Source: Flavobacteriaceae bacterium MAR_2010_188 (lineage in GTDB: Bacteria; Bacteroidota; Bacteroidia; Flavobacteriales; Flavobacteriaceae). Taken from it: a DNA stretch of 64,000 bases. Location: the NCBI GenBank assembly GCA_900104375.1, contig LT629302.1, positions 1,642,001 to 1,706,000 on the forward strand. The letters are read 5' to 3'. The notes under the pieces were generated by a model. That model ran no database searches. It worked only from the letters and a program-made list of their open reading frames with translations, and was not told where the DNA came from. The position numbers and the translations under genes are program-made. Shown one piece after another: positions 44,436-53,597 of the stretch; within the stretch, counting starts at the first letter, position 1, and each line of letters begins with the position of its first letter.

Positions 44436-47400
44436 TTGGAAAATAACAACCACACCACAAATAAATCTAAGTTATATGCAGTAGGAGTTGGTGCTTCTGC
44501 AGGAGGTTTGGATGCTTTATCTAGGTTTCTATCAAATTTCAATGGTGGTAAAGCAGAGTTCTGTGTAATAATTGTAATGCATTTAAGTCCCGATTATAAG
44601 AGTGAGCTTTCAAACATTCTTACCAAAAGATTTAAATGGCCGGTCTTAACAATTGAAGACGGCATGGAGATGCAACCTGGACAAATCTATGTTACTCCAC
44701 AGAATTGTGATGTTCACGTGGAAGGCAATATTCTACGGTTAGATGATTTGCCGGCTAAGCATCTATCTGCCCCTTCGATTAACAAGTTTCTTATTTCTTT
44801 GGCAGAAAATTTTGGTAGGCAAAGTATTGGTGTCATACTTTCTGGCTTTGGAAGTGATGGTTCGGAAGGTATTTCGAAAATAAGGGAGAAGGGTGGTTTT
44901 ACCATCGCCCAAGTTCCAAAATCCGCCGAACATAATTCGATGCCCACCTCGTCAATTGCTACTCAGAATATAGATGCCATCTTAATTGCAGAAGATATGT
45001 ATGCAGATATCCAACGTTTCTGCAGGAACAGCGAATTTATCGCGACATCACAACCTAAGAAAAAAGATGTAAATGTCATTTTTGAACTTTTGGAAAGACG
45101 TTCTGGAACTGACTTTTCCCTTTACAAACCGTCAACAATTATGCGACGGATAAATCACAGGATCAACGTTCTTCAATTAGAATCGATTAATGACTATCTG
45201 GGATATATAAAAGAATCCCCAAGAGAATTAGATCTATTATTTGAAGCGGTATTAATTGGAGTAACCGAATTTTTTAGAGATCGCTTAGCTTTTGAAAATA
45301 TCCGTAAGTATCTAAAAGAATTAATCGAGAGCAAAAATCCCGGTGATACAATTAGGGTATGGTCTGTGGGATGTGCCACTGGAGAAGAACCTTATACTAT
45401 AAGTATAATTCTTCATGAATTATTAGGGAAACGCATACGCGATTACCAATTGCAAATATTTGCTTCAGATTTAGATGAACGAGCCCTGCAGGTCGGTAGA
45501 AAAGGCATTTACCAAAAAGAGAGTTTAGAGAACCTACCAATTAATTTACTTTCTAAGTATTTTGAGAAAATTGATGAAAATCGATATGTGGTAATAAAAG
45601 AGCTTAAACAATATATTTTATTTACCAAGCACGACATAAGTCATGACCCGCCGTTTGTAAAGTTAGATATGATAAGTTGTAGAAATTTATTGATTTACTT
45701 CAATAATGACTTACAAAAACAAACCTTGCAAACCTTTCACTATTCCTTATTGCCTGGCAGCCTACTCTTCTTAGGAAAATCAGAAAGCATAACTGTTGCA
45801 GCGGACTTATTTGATAAAGTTTCAAATTATAAGGTATTTAGAAAATCCAATTCTTCTGCTTCATACAATTTTCGCTTTTCGAGATTTTCTAAGAATAAAA
45901 ACGAATTTCATGCCTATGAAAAGGAACGGAGCCGTAGCATGACTATTAATGACATTGCAAAGGAAACCATTTATAGATCTTTCGAAAACCCATTTTTGGT
46001 AATAAATGAAAATGCAGAAATAAAAGAAGTAAATGGTAGTGTACGGCTTTACCTTGAAATTAGGGAAGGAAGTATGAATACTAATCTTTATAAGATGGCC
46101 AACAAAGAGATTGCCACCATCTTAAAAGCGCTCCACACGCAGTGCAAAAGAAGCGGAGAAAAGCAGATTAGTCCAGTTATAAGATTTAAGTTATTTGATG
46201 AAATTCATCATGTACAGGTTTCGGTTGCTCCTCTACTCTATACCTTAAATGATATTCAGTATTATATTGTTGTTTTCGAAAGGATTGTTTACCCATTAAA
46301 GAGTAGCGAAATTCAGGAAAAGATGGATAATATAGACTTTACTGACATCCGTATTAAAGAACTAGAGGACGAATTATCTTCTACCAGAGAACATCTTCAA
46401 ATCTTTACAGAAGAATTAGAATCTACCAATGAAGAGTTGCAAAGTATTAATGAAGAAATGCAATCTTCTAATGAAGAATTAAAATCTTCTAATGAAGAAT
46501 TAGAGACCAGCAATGAAGAACTGCAGTCTGCGAACGAAGAACTGAATACCGCTAATAATGAACTAAGGATTATAAACGAAGCCTTAATTGAAAAGGAGAA
46601 TGAACTTAAGAAAGAAAAAGAGATTAGCGAACGCAATGAAGTAATTTACAGAAGCATCGCTGAGAACATACCAAATGGAACTGTTGGTATATTAAATTCT
46701 AAATTCGAGATTGAATATTTAGCTGGTAGAGGTTTAGACCGCTTTAATGTCTCGGCAAATAGTATGCTGGGCAAAAGTCTACCAGATTTAAATCCTTCTG
46801 CCAAGGAACGAGACCGACTTATCAAGGTCTTTAGCGAAACCCTTAAGGGCCAGAGCGGGAATATTGAATTTAATTTTGGCGAAAATCTATATAATCTTCT
46901 AACTGTTCCATTATCTCTATATGGAGAAGATAATAGAATCATGTACCTAACCCAAAATGTTACGGAACAGAGGAGGAGAGAACTTAAGCTTAATATAGCA
47001 ATTGATGCTGCTGCACTGATTATTTATGATTGGAAGGCAAAAATAGACATCTTCGAAAGTAATCCAGAATTAAATGATCTTTTAGGCTATGATAGAAATT
47101 TGATTCTGAGCGGTTCCATGTATATGGACAAAATTCATAAAGAAGATCACAATCAAATTGTAGAACAATGGAACGAAGCGCTTACAACAGGTATCATTCG
47201 CTACGAAGTAAGACTTAAAGGAGAGAAAACTAAATGGATAAGAGTGCACGGAAGATTGCTCTTTGACAACGAAGATAATCCAGAAAGAATTTTGGCTACT
47301 GTAATGGATATTACTAAAGACAAACAACTTCTTTCAATATTACAAAGCAGTGAGGAAAAATTTAGAACAATTGCCGATAGCGCACCAGTAATGATTTGGT

Positions 47401-48491
47401 TGACTGATGATGAAAAGAATATTAACTTCTTCAGTAGCAAATGGTATGAATTTACCGGATGTACTTCTGCCGAACTTCTTAATGGCGGTTGGAAAGATGT
47501 GGTTCATCCTCAAGATAGAGAGCATGTTTTAGATGTGTATACTTCTAATTTTGACAAACGACGCAAATTTACCTTAGAGCATAGAATACGAAATCATGAA
47601 GGCGGTTATTGTTGGTTCTTGGTACATGGAAGACCAATTTTTCATGCCGACAATGAGTTTGAGGGCTATATCGGCACATGCGTAGACATTAACGAGCAAA
47701 AGGAATTTACCCAAAAGTTAGAAGAATTGGTTGGCCAAAGGACTGCCGAACTAGAACGTTCTAATAGCGAATTGCTAAAGGTAAATATGAACCTAGAAGA
47801 ATATGCCTATGTGGCAAGTCACGATTTACAAGAACCGATTAGAAAAATTAGGACTTTTAATTCTATTATACGAGATACCACTACTTCTCAGGAAACTATA
47901 GAATACAGTGATAAAATTGATCGAGCGGCCTCACATATGACCTCCTTGGTAAAGAATATTTTAGATTATAGCCGTCTTGCTGAAGCTACATTTAATCATG
48001 AAGAAATTGAACTCGATGTATTGTTCCAGGAAATAGTTGATGATTTAGATCTTTTAGTTGAAGACAAGAGCGCACAAGTGTCCTTCGAAAATTTAGGAAC
48101 TGTGCATGGAATCTATATGCAATTATTACAACTATTTAGTAATATACTCAAGAATTCATTGAAATTTAATGATGGTATTCCGGTCATAACAATCAGCTCC
48201 AGTAAAGTTGCTGGTTCGGAAATCGATTCAGACGAAATTTTAAATACAAAAATTGACTATGATTTAATAACGATTCGCGATAACGGAATTGGTATTAAAG
48301 AAGAATATTTAGAACAAATATTTAAGCCATTTAAAAGATTTAGCTCAAAAAGCAAATACGGAGGGACCGGTATTGGTTTAGCTATATCAAGAAGAATCGT
48401 TGAATTGCATAAGGGAATAATAAAGGTTGAGTCTGAAGTAGATAAGGGAACTGCGTTTAATATTTATCTGCCATCAGTACGTAAAAGATAA
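44436..48491 (+). CDS. CheB-CheR-PAS-histidine kinase hybrid
   Basis: 1351 residues from a TTG start. Domains in order: CheB methylesterase (~12-190, Ser21 in GASAGG, GFGSDGSEGI), CheR methyltransferase (~205-475, VWSVGCATGEEPYTISIILH), a PAS-like region (~505-610), a coiled coil of STNEEL(Q/K/E) repeats (~640-715), three PAS domains (~730-840, 850-965, 970-1095), HisKA with phospho-His1129 (YAYVASHDLQEPIRKI) and HATPase (~1225-1350, DNGIGIKEEYLEQIFKPF, GGTGIGLAISRRIVE). It could sense redox or light-like cues and phosphorylate the receivers nearby (inference). No CheA or receptors are near. Confidence 0.92.
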   Translation: MENNNHTTNKSKLYAVGVGASAGGLDALSRFLSNFNGGKAEFCVIIVMHLSPDYKSELSNILTKRFKWPVLTIEDGMEMQPGQIYVTPQNCDVHVEGNILRLDDLPAKHLSAPSINKFLISLAENFGRQSIGVILSGFGSDGSEGISKIREKGGFTIAQVPKSAEHNSMPTSSIATQNIDAILIAEDMYADIQRFCRNSEFIATSQPKKKDVNVIFELLERRSGTDFSLYKPSTIMRRINHRINVLQLESINDYLGYIKESPRELDLLFEAVLIGVTEFFRDRLAFENIRKYLKELIESKNPGDTIRVWSVGCATGEEPYTISIILHELLGKRIRDYQLQIFASDLDERALQVGRKGIYQKESLENLPINLLSKYFEKIDENRYVVIKELKQYILFTKHDISHDPPFVKLDMISCRNLLIYFNNDLQKQTLQTFHYSLLPGSLLFLGKSESITVAADLFDKVSNYKVFRKSNSSASYNFRFSRFSKNKNEFHAYEKERSRSMTINDIAKETIYRSFENPFLVINENAEIKEVNGSVRLYLEIREGSMNTNLYKMANKEIATILKALHTQCKRSGEKQISPVIRFKLFDEIHHVQVSVAPLLYTLNDIQYYIVVFERIVYPLKSSEIQEKMDNIDFTDIRIKELEDELSSTREHLQIFTEELESTNEELQSINEEMQSSNEELKSSNEELETSNEELQSANEELNTANNELRIINEALIEKENELKKEKEISERNEVIYRSIAENIPNGTVGILNSKFEIEYLAGRGLDRFNVSANSMLGKSLPDLNPSAKERDRLIKVFSETLKGQSGNIEFNFGENLYNLLTVPLSLYGEDNRIMYLTQNVTEQRRRELKLNIAIDAAALIIYDWKAKIDIFESNPELNDLLGYDRNLILSGSMYMDKIHKEDHNQIVEQWNEALTTGIIRYEVRLKGEKTKWIRVHGRLLFDNEDNPERILATVMDITKDKQLLSILQSSEEKFRTIADSAPVMIWLTDDEKNINFFSSKWYEFTGCTSAELLNGGWKDVVHPQDREHVLDVYTSNFDKRRKFTLEHRIRNHEGGYCWFLVHGRPIFHADNEFEGYIGTCVDINEQKEFTQKLEELVGQRTAELERSNSELLKVNMNLEEYAYVASHDLQEPIRKIRTFNSIIRDTTTSQETIEYSDKIDRAASHMTSLVKNILDYSRLAEATFNHEEIELDVLFQEIVDDLDLLVEDKSAQVSFENLGTVHGIYMQLLQLFSNILKNSLKFNDGIPVITISSSKVAGSEIDSDEILNTKIDYDLITIRDNGIGIKEEYLEQIFKPFKRFSSKSKYGGTGIGLAISRRIVELHKGIIKVESEVDKGTAFNIYLPSVRKR

Positions 48492-48550
48492 TATTAGCAA
48501 CCTCCAGTTCCATATAAATTTGAAAAATCGAAAAAATAGGTAAATAAAAA

Positions 48551-48588
48551 AACCGACCTAAGAGACATAAGACCGGTTTTATAAACTA
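48551..48588. terminator. Terminator between convergent kinase and AraC genes
   Basis: AAACCG ... CGGTTT stem around CCTAAGAGACATAAG. The minus-strand side is followed by a T run, suiting the AraC-type gene. Position is also suitable for the kinase transcript. Confidence 0.55.
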
Positions 48589-48606
48589 AGTAAGTGAAAG
48601 TATATA

Positions 48607-49629
48607 TTAAGCTGTTGCAGCTATCGTATTGTACTGATCCTTATAATGCTTAGGGCAGCAATCATATTTTTGTTTAAATATTTTAGAGAAATAACTTCTA
48701 CTAGTTATTCCAATACTATAAACAACTTCAGATATATTTAGATCGGTATTTTTAATAAGATATTCAGCTTTTTTAACTCGTACGTCACGTATGTAATCGG
48801 TAACGGTGGTATCATGCATCATTTTAAAGCCTTCTTGAAGCTTTCTTGGAGATAATCCAGTCTTTCTGCATAGATATTTGATTGACATCGGTTTCTCTGG
48901 GTTAGCCTCGATAAAGTCGGATAGTTGAGTAATAGCGTCCATCTCTCTTTCTGACAACGAACTTTTATTTTTATTTCTGTTGGCCAGATCGTCGGTATGC
49001 TGTTGAATCTCTAGACCTAATATCATATGTACATAACCTTCGGTCAGGAGATTGCGAACCAATCCTTTTTGAGTTATAGCATCTAATTGCTTAACGACAT
49101 CGGCAATTTTTAGATTATAAGAACCAACATATAGATAAGAGACATTTTCATTTTTCAAGAATGTGTGTCTTAGCATATAATTAAGGTCCATCTCTTCGTT
49201 AGATTTTGGACCAGTAGTATTTACGACAATAAGGACTGTTTTAAGAGCTTGGTCTTTATCAAAATAAAGATTATTCTCTTCATTATTTTTGCTGGCTAAG
49301 ATACCTGTTTGGTATTTCTCTAAAGTCTGTCTCTCGCCATCTTTTCCGAAGCTATGAGAATATTGGCCTTGAGTACAATAGGTAAAGTATATAGGTGATG
49401 TATCTGGTGTTTTTAAGGACACACAAACATCTTCATTAAAAATGATGTCGAAGTCGATATATGAAATACCACCCTTTAAGGCAATACCTTTAATTACGCC
49501 TTGACCAAAATCATTATTAATTTTTAGATGGAACTCTCCGGTCTGCTCTGAAGAAACACCGCCGAAAAAATTCTGCATCTGCTCGAACATATTGGAAATA
49601 GAACCTGATTTTAAAAATGTAGTTTTCAT
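48607..49629 (-). CDS. AraC-type regulator, paralogue C
   Basis: 340 residues. N-terminal ligand-type domain (FGGVSSEQTGEFHLKINNDF, GGISYIDFDIIFNEDV), then an AraC domain with LSPRKLQEGFKMMHDTTV, YIRDVRVKKAEYLI and DLNISEVVYSIGITSRSYF. Convergent with the hybrid kinase. Together with the regulators at 36723 and 38828 it forms a trio with very similar DNA-binding domains. Signal and targets unknown. Confidence 0.88.
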   Translation of the reverse strand: MKTTFLKSGSISNMFEQMQNFFGGVSSEQTGEFHLKINNDFGQGVIKGIALKGGISYIDFDIIFNEDVCVSLKTPDTSPIYFTYCTQGQYSHSFGKDGERQTLEKYQTGILASKNNEENNLYFDKDQALKTVLIVVNTTGPKSNEEMDLNYMLRHTFLKNENVSYLYVGSYNLKIADVVKQLDAITQKGLVRNLLTEGYVHMILGLEIQQHTDDLANRNKNKSSLSEREMDAITQLSDFIEANPEKPMSIKYLCRKTGLSPRKLQEGFKMMHDTTVTDYIRDVRVKKAEYLIKNTDLNISEVVYSIGITSRSYFSKIFKQKYDCCPKHYKDQYNTIAATA

Positions 49630-49689
49630 GAATATAGTTTTGTTAATTCAATTCTTTTTACTCGTTAAAGATTTTCAACGCTATTTCAG

Positions 49690-49791
49690 TTACGCGGCGT
49701 TAACCAACCACGTTACCAAAGAAGCTAGCCAAGCAATCCAAATTACAATTGCCGAGTACCATAATCCTTTTAAGATTTCTAAGTTTTTCAT
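49690..49791 (-). CDS. Possible 33-residue membrane peptide
   Basis: Frame from ATG to TAA: KNLEILKGLWYSAIVIWIAW then LASLVTWLVNAA. It is one strong hydrophobic helix preceded by a basic residue pair. An AGGGGC purine run sits just before the ATG. It lies upstream of the AraC-type gene on the same strand. No homologue recognised, and it may be a real small protein or chance. Confidence 0.4.
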   Translation of the reverse strand: MKNLEILKGLWYSAIVIWIAWLASLVTWLVNAA

Positions 49792-50029
49792 TGCCCCTTA
49801 ATTAAATAGTTGTTTTTTTTTGAGAAATCGGACAGGTTAGTCAGTCAGTACAGCAATCCTAATTCTCCACATATATGGTTTTCGTTTAACCATGTACCAA
49901 AATTCGGATATAACAGGACTTAATCTGTTACAGAATCTTAGGATTGTATTATAAGATTACAGGATATATCTATAAACAAAGTGGTTTCAGAAGATAAATG
50001 CTAAAAAAATTAAGAATAAAAAAAATCAG

Positions 50030-50473
50030 TTATAACCTTAGGAGAAAGGTTTCCTTGTTTAATGAAGAATTAAAATACTGCCAGTTTATTTTTAGAACCT
50101 TGTCGATGGTGTCTTTAAGCTTATTATAATTATAAGGCTTATTAATATAAACGTTGGCTCCATGAATAAATGTCTGATCAATATCATTTTCAGATGAAGA
50201 AGTAGAATATATGGCAATAGAAATATCAGAATATTTTTGATTAGAACGAATTTCCCTTAAGCAATCCATTCCGTTTATAATAGGCATATTTAAATCGAGA
50301 AATATTATAGACGGGAGATTAGGATCATCATTTAAGTGATCTAGAAGTTCATAACCATCCTCAAACATTAAGAGGTCGGTATTTATTTTAAGTTCGTCAA
50401 TGGCTTTGCTGAAAAGAATACGGTCATCCTCATCATCATCCACTAATATGATTCTTAAAAAATCAGTTGCCAT
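50030..50473 (-). CDS. CheY-like response regulator receiver
   Basis: 147 residues, a single receiver domain: acidic pair in LVDDDEDDRILF, phospho-Asp in IIFLDLNMPIING, Ser/Thr in YSTSSSEND and Lys in NKPYNYNKL. No output domain. The preceding AraC-type HTH gene ends two bases before this start, so they are one operon. It may receive phosphate from the hybrid kinase nearby (inference). Confidence 0.9.
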   Translation of the reverse strand: MATDFLRIILVDDDEDDRILFSKAIDELKINTDLLMFEDGYELLDHLNDDPNLPSIIFLDLNMPIINGMDCLREIRSNQKYSDISIAIYSTSSSENDIDQTFIHGANVYINKPYNYNKLKDTIDKVLKINWQYFNSSLNKETFLLRL

Positions 50474-50475
50474 AT

Positions 50476-51048
50476 TTATTGATTAACTCTAAATTTTCGG
50501 GAAACTTGAGAGCGTTTAAGAATTAGTTTCTGGAATGACGAAGGTGTCAATCCAGTCGTTTTTTTGAACTGGCTAGAGAGATGTGCAACACTGCTGTAAT
50601 TCAATTTATCTGCAATTTCAGTAAGAGTCAACTTTTCATTCAAAAGAAGAAACTTAGCGTGATCGATTTTTTTTAAGATTAAAAAGTTTTCTATAGAACT
50701 ATAGGTCGTCTCAGAAAACACGTTGGATAGATGGGCGTAAGAATAATTGAGTTTTTCTGAGAGATACGATGAAAGTTTAACCCGCCTGGATTCATCATTC
50801 TCTAACATGGAGGCGATAGTTTCCTTTATTCTCTGTACTAATTCGGATTTACCATTATCCATGAGCTCCATTCCCCACAGAGCAAATTCAGTCTCGAGAT
50901 GAGCTACCTGTTCTAAAGTCAGAGGTGTATCAAAAACAACCTCACCCCTACCAGAAACAGTGTAATCGATACCCAAGATATCGAGCTGATCTTTCAGAAT
51001 TTTTCTGCAGATAAAATTCAAGTCGAATTTTACAAAGATTTTTTTCAA
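50476..51048 (-). CDS. Short AraC-type HTH protein co-transcribed with receiver
   Basis: 190 residues. N-terminal ~80 residues (VKFDLNFICRKILKDQLD) are unlike the longer AraC regulators and resemble a small alpha/beta domain. The C-terminal ~100 residues are an AraC-type HTH (LSEKLNYSYAHLSNVFSETT, LTLTEIADKLNYSSVAHLSS). Precedes the response regulator in the operon. DNA-binding likely, target unknown. Confidence 0.85.
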   Translation of the reverse strand: MKKIFVKFDLNFICRKILKDQLDILGIDYTVSGRGEVVFDTPLTLEQVAHLETEFALWGMELMDNGKSELVQRIKETIASMLENDESRRVKLSSYLSEKLNYSYAHLSNVFSETTYSSIENFLILKKIDHAKFLLLNEKLTLTEIADKLNYSSVAHLSSQFKKTTGLTPSSFQKLILKRSQVSRKFRVNQ

Positions 51049-51178
51049 TGAATAGTAAAAAGTTAGTTCTACAAATTTAATTAATCCCTAGATTCTGCTT
51101 GACAATTTAGAGTAAATTTGTGATAATATTCGGGTAAAACAGTCCTAAATATAATACTATTTGTACGATATCAACTAC

Positions 51179-51658
51179 TTATATAAAAATAATTATCAGC
51201 AATAGAAGGAAAACAAACATAAACCAAAGCCAGTGGTAATTGAACTTAAGCGGGTTTTTGCCAAATAATAGGGTAGAAATTTTATAGCTTATATTTCTGT
51301 TTTTAGAAATTAGATTATATAAGAAATTGCTGAACGATTCAAAAAGACGATTTCGGGAGTAAGAGTTGTTAAAAAAAGTCAATGGTACCTTCCTATAAAT
51401 CAAGCTTCTATAGAAAGAATCTGGTCCTGAAAATACTCTTCCCGTTGGTTCGATTAATCTAGATGCTTCTTCAAAGCGGCGTATGGGAATGTCCGGAAAA
51501 GAGTCATTTACATCTTGAAATGTCTTAAAATCAATTTGTGGGTTTGTATATTTTTTTAACCGCAATACCCAATACTTGCAAAAACCGCATTTACCATCCC
51601 AGACGAAAATCGGTTTAGAATTAGGCGGAAAATTTGTTCTTGTTACTTCAATAAACAT
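51179..51658 (-). CDS. DCC-family (DUF393) thiol-disulfide protein
   Basis: 159 residues. DCC motif WDGKCGFCKYW near residue 20 with CGFC dithiol, and a C-terminal membrane helix (~140-158, WLWFMFVFLLLLIIIFI). Family members are putative thiol-disulfide oxidoreductases. Here the tail would anchor it in the membrane. It is separated by 12 bases from the AI-2E-type gene upstream on the same strand. Confidence 0.88.
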   Translation of the reverse strand: MFIEVTRTNFPPNSKPIFVWDGKCGFCKYWVLRLKKYTNPQIDFKTFQDVNDSFPDIPIRRFEEASRLIEPTGRVFSGPDSFYRSLIYRKVPLTFFNNSYSRNRLFESFSNFLYNLISKNRNISYKISTLLFGKNPLKFNYHWLWFMFVFLLLLIIIFI

Positions 51659-51670
51659 GGAAAGAAAAGC

Positions 51671-52708
51671 TTAGTTTGAAGAATCCGAACCTTCACCCCC
51701 TACTTTATCACCATATTCCTTTTTATAGATTTTTACCATTACCAAAAACAAGCTTACTAATAGCGGTCCAAAAATTAAACCTATAAATCCAAAAACCGGA
51801 ATTCCTATAATTACCCCGATTAATGTAATGAGAGGATGCACATCATCTAATTTATTAAGGACAAACAACCTTATAACATTATCCGTCGTTCCAACAACGA
51901 TAATCCCGTAAAGCAGAATTCCCCAAGCCTGTAATGGTGTGCCAGTAGAGAGAGCGATTATAAAAACTGGAATTGTTCCCAAAAAGTTACCTACAAAGGG
52001 AATCATAGACCCGATGGTGACAATTACTGCCCAAAAAAATGGACTTTCAATCCCAAAAATCAGAAACCCAATTAATGCTACAATCCCTTGTGCAATTGCT
52101 ACCAGAGGAATACCTATGGCATTGGCCCTTACCATCTTTCTGGTTTCGATCCCAATAGCCTTTAAGTTTATTCGGCTAATCGGAATATAATCGGCCAATG
52201 ATTCTCTTAATTCTTTTCTGTTGGTCAACATATAAAACAACAAGAAATACATAATCGCGACCGCAATCAGCGCATTAAAAGCACCTCCGGCAAAGGAGGT
52301 TAGATTGTCCGAAACCCAGGTAGAAATCTTTTCGGTATCAAACTGTGAAGAGATATCGTAGTTGAGTTTATCTTCCCATTTGTTAAGTTGCTGTTTCAAG
52401 GCGTTTACCACCTTTTCGGAATTCTTTGAGGCTTGATTGATCTTATTGGTCAGCATCATTATCGCTCCGGCCAATGGTATCAATATTGCAAAAAAGGAAC
52501 CGATCATTAAGGTTACGGCAGCAACGCTAGGTTTCCATCCGCTGTTTACCATTTTCTCCGTAAATCGTCTCAACAAAACATAAAGAGTTATAGCACCCAA
52601 AATGCCCGAAAGAAATGGTAATAATTCCTTCAAAATGATCCATCCAAAAATTATGATCAAGAACAGAACAAATAATTGTCGAATGATTTTATGGTTGATT
52701 GTTTTCAT
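51671..52708 (-). CDS. AI-2E/PerM-family membrane transporter
   Basis: 345 residues with about eight hydrophobic helices, starting KTINHKIIRQLFVLFLIIIFG. The PerM/AI-2E pattern is seen in AIMYFLLFYMLTNRKEL, GIPLVAIAQGIVALIGFL, IGSMIPFVGNFLGTIPVF. The in-frame ATG at 52786 would add 26 residues without family support. Substrate of this family is generally not proven, although some export autoinducers or act in sodium/proton exchange. Confidence 0.88.
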   Translation of the reverse strand: MKTINHKIIRQLFVLFLIIIFGWIILKELLPFLSGILGAITLYVLLRRFTEKMVNSGWKPSVAAVTLMIGSFFAILIPLAGAIMMLTNKINQASKNSEKVVNALKQQLNKWEDKLNYDISSQFDTEKISTWVSDNLTSFAGGAFNALIAVAIMYFLLFYMLTNRKELRESLADYIPISRINLKAIGIETRKMVRANAIGIPLVAIAQGIVALIGFLIFGIESPFFWAVIVTIGSMIPFVGNFLGTIPVFIIALSTGTPLQAWGILLYGIIVVGTTDNVIRLFVLNKLDDVHPLITLIGVIIGIPVFGFIGLIFGPLLVSLFLVMVKIYKKEYGDKVGGEGSDSSN

Positions 52709-52914
52709 TGTTTTCCAAATATATCGTGATAAAGATATCCCGCATTTACTAGTGAATCTAAGGTTTTTATCACAATTTTTTAACATTTCACTTTTCAGGT
52801 CAACATTAAAAGTCTTTGAGCAAACAGACCCTGATGGCGCGGTGTAATTTTAATTATAATTAATATGCTCGACAAAAATTTAAATAAATGTCGGGCGACA
52901 CTAAATCAACTATT

Positions 52915-53586
52915 ATGGCAGAAATTAAAATAGAAAAAAAGAAACCGATTTGGCCTTGGATATTACTGTTGGCAATTATTGTAATTGCAGCAATATTGTA
53001 TTTTATGAATAACGATGGCGTTAGCGATGACAATATGGAGGCCGATGATATTGAAGAAATTGACGATACTAATGATGTAGGTTCAATAGACGATACCGAG
53101 ACCAGCGATGCATTTGTAGATACTACGAGTTCTTATAATAGCGCTTACTCTCGTCAAGAGTCTGACCGTGCAATGATGGACTACAGATCCTCATTAACCG
53201 ATTCAATGAAAATTGGAGCTGATGTTGCCCACACTCAAAATACACTTTTACAATTAGTAAAGGCCGTAGAAATTAAAGCGAATCAATTTAATATCGATGC
53301 TACCCAAAACATTACTGATATAAAACAGAATTTAGATACGGCTTCTACTACAGCAACTACTACTACCGCAATGACTTCTCAGATGGTAAAGTCTAAAGCA
53401 GGTAAAATTGTAGATGTTATTAAACAAATTCAACAAAAACAATTTCCAGGACTCTCAGATGATGTTATGAAATTAAGAATGTCCGTGGATGAAATGCAGG
53501 ATAATGCAACTTTGACCCAACAAAGGACAAAATTGCAATCATTCTTTAACAACGCAGCAGATTTGCTGAATAATATGAATATTTAA
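52915..53586 (+). CDS. Single-pass protein with helical exported domain
   Basis: 223 residues from ATG 52915. One membrane helix (~11-31, PIWPWILLLAIIVIAAILYF), then an Asp/Glu-rich segment (~37-65), then an alpha-helical region (~100-223, MKIGADVAHTQNTLLQLVKA, VDVIKQIQQKQFPGL, MQDNATLTQQRTKLQSFF). No family recognised. An upstream ATG (52888) would add nine residues. It precedes the PRC-barrel gene by 11 bases, so it is likely its operon partner. Confidence 0.75.
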   Translation: MAEIKIEKKKPIWPWILLLAIIVIAAILYFMNNDGVSDDNMEADDIEEIDDTNDVGSIDDTETSDAFVDTTSSYNSAYSRQESDRAMMDYRSSLTDSMKIGADVAHTQNTLLQLVKAVEIKANQFNIDATQNITDIKQNLDTASTTATTTTAMTSQMVKSKAGKIVDVIKQIQQKQFPGLSDDVMKLRMSVDEMQDNATLTQQRTKLQSFFNNAADLLNNMNI

Positions 53587-53597
53587 AACCTAAGAAA

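Noticed and set aside
43444-48491. CheB and CheB-CheR genes as a chemotaxis locus
   Set aside because: No receptors, CheA, CheW or motility genes are in view. The domain fusions fit other signalling better.
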